Assembly: GCA_018000835.1 (NCBI GenBank)
Contig: JAGNJD010000026.1
Span: 1 to 36,527, forward strand
Reading direction: 5' to 3'
Length of the DNA stretch: 36,527 nt
Source: Candidatus Goldiibacteriota bacterium
GTDB lineage: Bacteria > Oederibacteriota > PGYV01 > DSYL01
The notes beneath the pieces were generated by a model. That model searched no databases and had not been told where the DNA came from. It was given only the letters and a program-made list of their open reading frames with translations. Shown one piece after another: positions 26,133 to 33,074 of the stretch. Both the position numbers and the translations under genes were made by a program. How positions within the stretch are numbered: position 1 is the stretch's first letter; each line of letters starts with the position of its first letter.

Positions 26133-28454
26133 TTGAAGATTGGTAAAAAAGCAAAGACATCAATAATAATCGTCATTTTTATTGTTTTTTTTTATTTTAT
26201 CCTTTGTCTTATTTTCCCTCTGCCGCTTGAAAAGATAGAGGGCGATTATTCCACGGTTCATGTTGTCGCGAAAACAGGAGAACTTTTAAGGATAACTCTC
26301 TCGGCCTCCGGCAAATACAGGATAAAAGCAAATCTTGGAGAAATATCCGATTATGTTAAAAAGGGATTTATATACTATGAAGACAGGACGTTTTATTTTA
26401 ATCCGGGTGTAAATCCCGTGGCAATTGTAAGGGCTGCATTCCTTAACGCAAAAAACGGCAGAATAGTTTCCGGAGGGTCCACAATCACCATGCAGGTTGC
26501 AAAGATGATTGAACCAAAGCCAAGGACGTATCTTTCCAAAATCATAGAATTATTCAGGGTTTCACAGATAAATCTGAAATATTCCAAAAATCAGATTTTC
26601 GAAATTTATTTAAACACCATACCTATGGGCGGCAATATAGAGGGAGTGGCTGCTGCTTCATACATTTATTTTAACAAACCTCCTTCCGACCTTAATCCGG
26701 CTGAGGCTGCACTCCTCATATCGTTACCAAAAAAACCAAATTATTTCAGACCTGATCGTTATCCTGACGCGGCAAAAAAGGCGAGAAATGTCGTCCTTGC
26801 CCGGATATACAAAGACCTTAAATTAAGTGAAGAGGATTTAAATAAAGCGTCGTCACAGGAAGTTCCTGTCTTTAAATTTAAAAATCCATATAACCTGCCG
26901 CATCTGGTAAACAGGTCAATTAAAGCCAATAATTTTAAAGGCAGATACACGATTGATCCGGCAGTCCAGACGCTTTGTGAATACCGGCTAAAACGGGCAG
27001 TTGAAAGTTTAAAAAAATACGGCGTTTTTAACGGTGCAATGCTTGTGGTGGACAATTCAAACATGAACGTCATTGCTTATGCCGGCTCGCCTGATTTTAT
27101 GGATAAAATTCATTGTGGCGAAATGGATGGAGTAATTATGCAACGCTCACCGGGCTCGACTCTGAAGCCTGTCCTTTATGGTCTTGCCATGGAAAGAGGA
27201 ATGATAACTCCCAAAAAAATTCTTTTTGACATACCACGCGAATATGACGGCTATGAACCGGTTAATGCATCAAATGCATTTAACGGCCCGATGACTGCGG
27301 AAGAGTGCCTCACCCATTCTTTAAATTCCACGGCAGTGTATCTCGAATATCAGATGAAAGACACAGGCCTGTTTTCGTTTTTAAAAAATTCCGGATTTGT
27401 TGATGCAAAAAGAAAAAACGCAAATCCCGGGCTTTCAGTCGTACTTGGAGCATATCCTATGACGCTTGAGGAACTCGTAACCATATATGCAGGACTGGCA
27501 AACGGAGGAGAAATGAAAAATTTAAGATATACAGTGGATGACAAGCCACCGCACGTAATAACGAACATCTGTTCCAGGGAGACGGCATACATAATATCAG
27601 AGATGCTTGCATCCGGTGAAAGGCCTGACCTGCCGCAGTCATGGGAATTTACGAATTACAGGGGCAAAGTCGCGTTTAAAACCGGAACGTCTTTTGGTTT
27701 ACGCGACGCATGGTGCATAGGTTATACTCCTGATTATACGGCAGGGGTATGGCTTGGAAACGCAGATTCATCGCCGTCTTCCGAACTTCTGGGGATAAAG
27801 TCTGCTGCACCGGTTCTTATGGAGGTTTTTAACGGCCTTACGAGGTATAAGGACAGATGGTATGACAGACCTGAAAAAGTAAAAATACGTAAAGTATGTC
27901 CGGTATCAGGCGACGTCCCGGGCAGGTTTTGTCCCAATACAACGGATGATTTTTATATAGAAGGCAAAACAAAAAACATTACATGCGAAATTCATAAACT
28001 TATTTATACGGACAAAAAGACAGGTCTGCGGGTTGATCCGTCGGTAATAAAAGGCGATACAATCGGTTATAACTGCGCCGTTATTGAGGATTGGCCGCCT
28101 GAAGTAGCCACGTTTATAAAAGAAAAGGGAAGGCACATGCCTTACATACCGCCCTATGACAGGCGCAGACAGCCGCAGGGTTCACGTTTTAAACCAAAGA
28201 TAATAAATCCTATAAATGGCAGCAGATACGTCATAAATACCGTTACCCCGAAAGAGTATCAAAAAATGGAATGGAAAGCAGCTGTTTCAGGAGGCAACGA
28301 TTATGTTGTATGGTTTTTAAACGGCAGGGCTGTGATAAAAGTAAAGGCAGGGGAGCAATATCTCTGGACACCCCAGGAAGGCGACTGGGAATTAATTGTC
28401 CAGGATTCAATAGGAGAGTCCGACGCCGTAAGATTTAAGGTGGTTGAAAAATGA
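26133..28454 (+). CDS. pbpC: Penicillin-binding protein 1C (bifunctional glycosyltransferase/transpeptidase)
   Basis: A periplasmic enzyme tethered by one membrane helix (about residues 9-29). The GT51 glycosyltransferase domain (about 60-230) keeps the catalytic glutamate Glu83 in 'YYEDRTFYFNPG' and the 'GGSTITMQVAKM' motif. The histidine of the usual EDxxFxxHxG pattern is Asn90 here. The transpeptidase domain has Ser342 and Lys345 in 'SPGSTLKP', Ser396-Leu-Asn398 and Lys516-Thr-Gly518. A C-terminal BiPBP_C-type module ends the protein ('SGGNDYVVWFLNGRAV'), which identifies PBP1C rather than PBP1A/B. The start is TTG 26133, 6 bases after GGTGA; no better in-frame codon precedes the membrane helix. 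It overlaps the next gene by four bases (ATGA). Confidence 0.96.
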   Translation: MKIGKKAKTSIIIVIFIVFFYFILCLIFPLPLEKIEGDYSTVHVVAKTGELLRITLSASGKYRIKANLGEISDYVKKGFIYYEDRTFYFNPGVNPVAIVRAAFLNAKNGRIVSGGSTITMQVAKMIEPKPRTYLSKIIELFRVSQINLKYSKNQIFEIYLNTIPMGGNIEGVAAASYIYFNKPPSDLNPAEAALLISLPKKPNYFRPDRYPDAAKKARNVVLARIYKDLKLSEEDLNKASSQEVPVFKFKNPYNLPHLVNRSIKANNFKGRYTIDPAVQTLCEYRLKRAVESLKKYGVFNGAMLVVDNSNMNVIAYAGSPDFMDKIHCGEMDGVIMQRSPGSTLKPVLYGLAMERGMITPKKILFDIPREYDGYEPVNASNAFNGPMTAEECLTHSLNSTAVYLEYQMKDTGLFSFLKNSGFVDAKRKNANPGLSVVLGAYPMTLEELVTIYAGLANGGEMKNLRYTVDDKPPHVITNICSRETAYIISEMLASGERPDLPQSWEFTNYRGKVAFKTGTSFGLRDAWCIGYTPDYTAGVWLGNADSSPSSELLGIKSAAPVLMEVFNGLTRYKDRWYDRPEKVKIRKVCPVSGDVPGRFCPNTTDDFYIEGKTKNITCEIHKLIYTDKKTGLRVDPSVIKGDTIGYNCAVIEDWPPEVATFIKEKGRHMPYIPPYDRRRQPQGSRFKPKIINPINGSRYVINTVTPKEYQKMEWKAAVSGGNDYVVWFLNGRAVIKVKAGEQYLWTPQEGDWELIVQDSIGESDAVRFKVVEK

Positions 28455-29524
28455 AAAAGTTTTGCCTGGCTGCGACGTTTATGTTTTTTATTTTTTGTTG
28501 CTTTGCGGCAGATACAGGGAAGATAAGGATAAGGGTACTTGAAAAATACATGCCGGAAGAGATTACAATAACCGGTCCGGATAAAAATACAGTCATGATA
28601 AACGCCCGCGCAATCGGCAGAAAAACGATTATGCCTTTTGGTTTAAAAACAGGGGATTATAGAATAAAATCAGGCAGCATAGAAAGAGTATACAGGGGAA
28701 ACATAGAGGTTTCAAAGGACACAAATGGCAGGATAAAATTAATAGTTATATCTGACATTGAGGATTATGCTGCATGTGCAGCAGCATCTGAGCTGTCGCC
28801 TGATGTGTTTTCAACGGAGAGTGCAAAGGCACTTGTAATACTTACGAGGTCGTATGCCGTGTTAAATCTGAAAAGGCACAAAGATTACGATTTGTGTGAC
28901 CTTACACATTGCGAACTTTATCGCGGACTGCCGTATGATTTTGAGAGATGGAAAAAATACGCTTCTGAGACGCGCGGTATGATAATAAAGGATAAAGACG
29001 GGGGTAATGCGGCATTTTTTTCGTCCTGCTGCGGAGGCACACTGGAAAATTATAAAGAAGCATGGGGTAAAAAAAATCCAAAGAATTCTGTTGTAAGATA
29101 TGACAGACTTAACGGAAAGACATTGTGTGAAAACAACGGATTTTTTTCATGGGAAAGGGAAATACTTAAATCAGAACTTGAGCGGGTTTCCGGGAAAAAA
29201 GGCATAAAGGATTTCAATGTAACGCGCAGGACGTCGTCAGGCAGGGCGGATGAATTTGAGATTATCTTAAATTCCGGAATGGTTTATAAATATGATGCAG
29301 GTATTTTTATGTCAAAATTTGGCAGAGAATTCGGGTGGAACAGGATACCTTCCAGACTTTTTAACATAAAAAAAGAACAGGACAAATACATACTTTACGG
29401 CAACGGGTTAGGTCATGGCTGTGGCATGTGCCTTGCCGGTGCAAAGGCACTTGCGGAAAAAGGGTATGGATTTATGGAAATAATTAAATTTTATTTTCCT
29501 GACGTTGTTTTTTTACAAATATAG
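28451..29524 (+). CDS. SpoIID/LytB-domain protein (putative peptidoglycan lytic transglycosylase)
   Basis: SpoIID is known as a lytic transglycosylase acting on denuded glycan in sporulating Firmicutes; homologues occur in many non-sporulating bacteria. Signal peptide at about residues 1-20. The domain is recognisable from 'IEDYAACAAASELSPDVFSTESAKALVILTRSYAV', with Glu114 at the catalytic position, then 'CDLTHCELYRG' (Cys149, Cys154), 'FFSSCCGGTLENYKEAWG' and the closing 'GHGCGMCLAGAKALAEKGY'. The paired cysteines resemble the metal-binding residues of SpoIID. 357 residues is typical. ATGA overlap with pbpC indicates coupled translation, joining glycan synthesis with glycan cleavage. Sporulation is not implied: nothing else in the window suggests it. 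Confidence 0.9.
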   Translation: MKKFCLAATFMFFIFCCFAADTGKIRIRVLEKYMPEEITITGPDKNTVMINARAIGRKTIMPFGLKTGDYRIKSGSIERVYRGNIEVSKDTNGRIKLIVISDIEDYAACAAASELSPDVFSTESAKALVILTRSYAVLNLKRHKDYDLCDLTHCELYRGLPYDFERWKKYASETRGMIIKDKDGGNAAFFSSCCGGTLENYKEAWGKKNPKNSVVRYDRLNGKTLCENNGFFSWEREILKSELERVSGKKGIKDFNVTRRTSSGRADEFEIILNSGMVYKYDAGIFMSKFGREFGWNRIPSRLFNIKKEQDKYILYGNGLGHGCGMCLAGAKALAEKGYGFMEIIKFYFPDVVFLQI

Positions 29525-29848
29525 ACATGCCGTTGCATACATTGCTGCCTGGTTAATTTAATGTAAGGATTGTTGCATTTTTTATAATGCATATCATTCT
29601 AATGCTTTCTATAAATTATTGCAATGAATTCCCCGGAAAATGCAATCCGTCCTTCAAAATCTCCCCCTGCAACCTCCACGCCATAACAAAAAGGGAATGT
29701 AAAAACCATTGCCGTCCGGTAAAGTTGTAATCTTAATTGACAATTGTGGATTAACAATTAAAAATTTATATAAATGCAATCAATTTTGAAATTGTTTTAC
29801 GGACATCTGCTGCTTGAACGAGGTTAGCATACGTCCGCTTGTTGTTTT
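29525..29848. other. Gap between the convergent SpoIID-like and exporter genes
   Basis: These 324 bases carry a partial member of repeat family 1 near 29638 and a related AAATGCAATCAATT stretch near 29774. A short stem TGCATT/AATGCA (29574-29591) has no T-run and is a poor terminator. No gene is credible. Confidence 0.6.
29638..29675 (+). repeat. Dispersed intergenic repeat family 1, partial copy C
   Basis: AAATGCAATCCGTCCTTC matches the first 18 positions of copies A and B with few changes. The downstream half differs, so it is a truncated or diverged member. Confidence 0.45.
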
Positions 29849-31618
29849 TCATTCGTTTATTATTTCTTCCGACTCTATTTCACTGCCCAGCCTGAATTGC
29901 ATGTTGTAAAGTTTTGTGTAAATCCCGTTTAATTTAATGAGTTCGTCATGCGTGCCCTGCTCTACCGTCACACCTTTGTCTATTACTATTATCACGTCCG
30001 CATGCCTGATCGTTGAAAGACGATGGGCTATGACAAACGTGGTTCTGTCTTTCATCAGGTTGTTTATGGCTTCCTGCACCTGTATTTCTGACTCAGAATC
30101 CAGGGCTGAGGTTGCCTCATCGAGTATAAGTATCGGAGGGTTTTTGAGTATTGCCCTTGCTATTGCAAGCCGCTGTCTCTGGCCTCCCGATAGTTTTACG
30201 CCCCTGTCTCCTATTATTGTGTCGTATTTTTCAGGCAGACGTTCAATGAATTCTGCTGCATTTGCAGTGCGTGCAGCCATCTGGACGGCTGTGAGGTCAA
30301 GATCTTTTTGTCCATACGCTATGTTATTTTTCACGGTGTCGTTAAAAAGTATGGTCTCCTGGGTAACCATGCCTATGAGTTTTCTTAGTGATTCCATTTT
30401 AATTTTTCTTATGTCAACGTTATCTATCGTGATGGAACCGCCGTCAACGTCATAAAACCTTGCAAGAAGGTCGGCAAGCGTTGATTTACCGGCACCGGAA
30501 GGACCAACTACTGCAAATACCTGTCCTTTTTTTATTTCAAAAGAAACGTCTTTTATCACGGGTCTTTCTTTTATGTAACTGAAACATACGCGTTCAAATT
30601 TAACGTTTTCTTTAAAATCCTTCATATCAACGGCATCTTGCGCCTCAACAACGTCCGGCTTTGTATCCAGAATCTGAAAAATTCTGTCTGCGGCTGCAAG
30701 TGCCTGCTGGACAATATTGTTCATGTCGTTCATCCTTTTTATCTGCGGATATAACTGTGTAATTCCTGCCAGAAAAGCAAAAAACGTCCCTGTTGTAAGC
30801 ACTTTGTTTACCACTGCACTACCTGCAAAAAAAACGAGAAGTGCAATCCCTGCCGCGCCTATGACTTCCATGGTGGGTGACGATACGTTATAAGCACGCA
30901 CGCCTTTCATAGTCCAGTCAAAAAGTTTGTAAAGTTCTTCTTCAAATTTTTTGCGTTCGTAATTTTCCATGCCAAATGCCTTGACAACCCTTATGCCGTT
31001 AAAAGTTTCATTTAAAATTGACGTCATGTTGCCCATTTTTTCCTGCACGTTTATTGCGGAGGATTTTATTTTTTTGCCGAATTTTGTTATAGGATAAACC
31101 GCCAGAGGAAAAACAATTATGGTGAGAAGGGCAAATTGCCAGTTTAAATAAAACAGCATGACTACAAGGCAGATTATTGTAATGACGCTTCCTATTATAT
31201 TGCCAAGCACGTTTGACATGGCACCCTGAACCATGGAGACGTCGTTTGTTATCCTTGATATGAGGACTCCTATTTTCTGATTGTTAAAAAACCTTAAAGA
31301 CAGTCCGGTTATATGGTCATACAATTGTTTTCGCATGTTTAAGATTATCTTGTTTCCAACCCAGTCAATGGTGTATTTCTGCGCATACCCCACAAATCCT
31401 TTTAAAACGAATATCAGGACAATGGCAATCGGCAATATTTTTATCCATCTCAGTGCTTCCTGCTGGTCCGGGTTTGCAAAAATTTTGTCAATAACCGGTT
31501 TTAAAACGTATACCGATGCAGCAGTTAAAACAGCAGTAAGCATCATTAAAATTATGGAAAGAATAACCCTGTCCATATAGGGCTTCATATATCTGAAAAG
31601 TCTTTTATAAGTATTCAC
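29849..31618 (-). CDS. msbA: MsbA-like ABC exporter (fused membrane and ATPase domains)
   Basis: A half-transporter that dimerises in the inner membrane. MsbA homologues flip lipid A-core or related lipids; other members export drugs or peptides. The N-terminal half has six hydrophobic segments (about residues 17-300). The C-terminal ATPase has Walker A 'GPSGAGKS' (about 372-379), signature 'LSGGQRQRLAIARA', Walker B 'ILILDEATSALD' and the switch 'AHRLST'. The upstream in-frame GTG at 31624 overlaps the Shine-Dalgarno AAGGAG itself; GTG 31618 lies five bases after it and is chosen, giving 589 residues beginning 'MNTYKRLFRYMKPY'. The gene stands alone on the minus strand. Lipid flipping is inferred from similarity to MsbA, not shown. 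Confidence 0.93.
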   Translation of the reverse strand: MNTYKRLFRYMKPYMDRVILSIILMMLTAVLTAASVYVLKPVIDKIFANPDQQEALRWIKILPIAIVLIFVLKGFVGYAQKYTIDWVGNKIILNMRKQLYDHITGLSLRFFNNQKIGVLISRITNDVSMVQGAMSNVLGNIIGSVITIICLVVMLFYLNWQFALLTIIVFPLAVYPITKFGKKIKSSAINVQEKMGNMTSILNETFNGIRVVKAFGMENYERKKFEEELYKLFDWTMKGVRAYNVSSPTMEVIGAAGIALLVFFAGSAVVNKVLTTGTFFAFLAGITQLYPQIKRMNDMNNIVQQALAAADRIFQILDTKPDVVEAQDAVDMKDFKENVKFERVCFSYIKERPVIKDVSFEIKKGQVFAVVGPSGAGKSTLADLLARFYDVDGGSITIDNVDIRKIKMESLRKLIGMVTQETILFNDTVKNNIAYGQKDLDLTAVQMAARTANAAEFIERLPEKYDTIIGDRGVKLSGGQRQRLAIARAILKNPPILILDEATSALDSESEIQVQEAINNLMKDRTTFVIAHRLSTIRHADVIIVIDKGVTVEQGTHDELIKLNGIYTKLYNMQFRLGSEIESEEIINE

Positions 31619-31767
31619 AATCACTCCTTTTTGTTTTGTCCGGTTATTTTAGACCATTTATTGCATAAGGTCAAGATAAGGTTTGCTTCGTTGCCGTCCG
31701 GGAAACTTAACCGGAGATTGCGGATGCAGCCGTTGTGAGAGAGTGGAAAGTAGAAAACAAAATCTGA

Positions 31768-31805
31768 AACGTTGTCATTTAACCGGCGACCAACGATAAA
31801 AAATG
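31768..31805 (+). repeat. Dispersed intergenic repeat family 2, copy B
   Basis: Starts AACGTTGTCATTTAA and ends ACGATAAAAAATGG, matching copy A at 19412-19450. It lies immediately before the promoter of the methyltransferase gene. Confidence 0.6.
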
Positions 31806-31809
31806 GCAA

Positions 31810-31838
31810 TTGACAAGATTTTTTATTTGTGTTAAAAA
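31810..31838 (+). promoter_or_regulatory. Probable promoter of the DNA methyltransferase
   Basis: Perfect TTGACA (31810-31815) is followed 17 bases later by TAAAAA (31833-31838), a weaker -10 box. Predicted transcription start is about 48 bases before the ATG at 31893. Confidence 0.5.
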
Positions 31839-31892
31839 TTGCAAATTAATAAAATATTGGAAACTTAAGTCCGATATGAGAGATTAAAAAAA

Positions 31893-32900
31893 ATGAAAAC
31901 AAAATTTACAAAAAAAGGGGCGACTTCAACTAATACAAATCAGATAAATGCCTGCGATAAGCGTATTGTTCGAATACCAGATTTTAAACATGGCATTGTT
32001 TGGGAAGACCCGATTAATGGCCATAGAATCGCCTGTCTTGATGCATCCAAGAAAGAAGATGTTAAAAAGTTGATGGGAGGACAAAAGGCAGTTCTGGCGA
32101 TTCAGGATCCGCCGTATAATGTTGGCATAAATGATGAATTTGATAATTTGCCATTGGAACAATATATGGGTTGGAGCGAAAAATGGATTGATAATACAAT
32201 AGATATAATGAGTAAAAATTCTTCACTTTATGTCTGGCTTGGCGCAGATATCAGAAACGACCTGCAACCGCTCCCGGATTTTATGATTATGATGAGAAGC
32301 AAGCCCGTTAAAATCCGGAATTTTATAACAATGAGAAATCAACGGGGATATGGAACACAAAAAAACTGGATGGCAGTCAGGCAGGAATTGCTTTACTATA
32401 TAAAAGGAGAGCCGGTTTTTAACGTTCAATCTGAATATACGGATATACCAAAAAAAACGAAAGGTTATTATAAGGAAGTTAACGGTAAAATCATGGAAAA
32501 TTTTGAACGTAGTAAATCTCCGACAACCAGGGCAGGGAACGTCTGGTATGATATACAACAGGTCTTTTATTTAATGCATGAAAATATAGAAGGCTGTTTT
32601 GCACAGAAACCACTTAAATCTGCGAAAAGAATTATTGAAGCAAGCAGTAATAAAGGAGACCTTGTTGTAGATTTTTTTGGTCATTCCGGCTCAACTTTAT
32701 TACAATCAGAAATAAGCAAAAGAAAATGTTATACTATGGACATAAATCCCAATTATTGCAAAATAATGGCGGCCAGATTACTTCATTATAGACGCACCGG
32801 CGAAACCGGCTGGGGTAGAATGAAAATTTTAAAAGATGGAAACGTTTTGGTAAGTGATGAACAATTACTTGGCCCGCCAACTTTGCCGGACATGGGCTAA
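31893..32900 (+). CDS. Orphan DNA methyltransferase (N4-cytosine/N6-adenine, beta type)
   Basis: Transfers methyl from SAM to an exocyclic amino group in DNA. The catalytic motif IV is 'QDPPYNVG' with Asp72-Pro-Pro-Tyr75, and the SAM-binding motif I comes later, at about residues 258-268 ('VVDFFGHSGST'), followed by 'CYTMDINPNYC'. The order IV then I is the beta class. 335 residues is enough for a stand-alone enzyme. No restriction endonuclease or specificity gene is next to it. Base use differs from the neighbours: only 4 ACGT in 1 kb against about 17 in the last kilobase of the next gene. GATC and TCGA also occur. This suggests transfer from elsewhere. The ribosome binding site is weak. The target sequence cannot be predicted. 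Confidence 0.9.
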   Translation: MKTKFTKKGATSTNTNQINACDKRIVRIPDFKHGIVWEDPINGHRIACLDASKKEDVKKLMGGQKAVLAIQDPPYNVGINDEFDNLPLEQYMGWSEKWIDNTIDIMSKNSSLYVWLGADIRNDLQPLPDFMIMMRSKPVKIRNFITMRNQRGYGTQKNWMAVRQELLYYIKGEPVFNVQSEYTDIPKKTKGYYKEVNGKIMENFERSKSPTTRAGNVWYDIQQVFYLMHENIEGCFAQKPLKSAKRIIEASSNKGDLVVDFFGHSGSTLLQSEISKRKCYTMDINPNYCKIMAARLLHYRRTGETGWGRMKILKDGNVLVSDEQLLGPPTLPDMG

Positions 32901-32963
32901 ATAGCATGGATAAAAAATGGCTTAAGCCATCCCTGGAAGAAAGAACTGCTATAAAAAGTAAAA

Positions 32964-33000
32964 AAATGCAACAATCCTTCCATTAAATTAACCGGACTGT
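32964..33000 (+). repeat. Dispersed intergenic repeat family 1, partial copy D
   Basis: AAATGCAACAATCCTTCCATTAAATTAACCGGACTG matches the first half of copies A and B closely and then diverges. It lies between the methyltransferase and the promoter of the next gene. Confidence 0.5.
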
Positions 33001-33039
33001 AATGCGGTAATTCTTAATCCCCGGTTGCCCTGCCTTTAA

Positions 33040-33068
33040 TTGACAAATATTTTAAATAAAGATATAAT
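33040..33068 (+). promoter_or_regulatory. Consensus promoter placing transcription start at an ATG (leaderless)
   Basis: Perfect TTGACA (33040-33045), a 17-base spacer and perfect TATAAT (33063-33068). The usual start, 6-8 bases after the -10 box, falls on or beside the ATG at 33075, leaving no room for a ribosome binding site. Confidence 0.8.
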
Positions 33069-33074
33069 TTATAT

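Noticed and set aside
28451..29524. The SpoIID homologue as evidence of sporulation
   Set aside because: SpoIID/LytB domains are widespread in non-spore formers, and nothing else in the window relates to sporulation.
29574..29591. TGCATT/AATGCA stem after the SpoIID-like gene
   Set aside because: Six base pairs with an AT-only loop and no T-run; too weak to call a terminator.
29737..29770. TTGACA with a TA-rich stretch downstream
   Set aside because: Spacing to any -10-like box is 15 or 22 bases, and no plus-strand gene follows; the next gene is on the minus strand.
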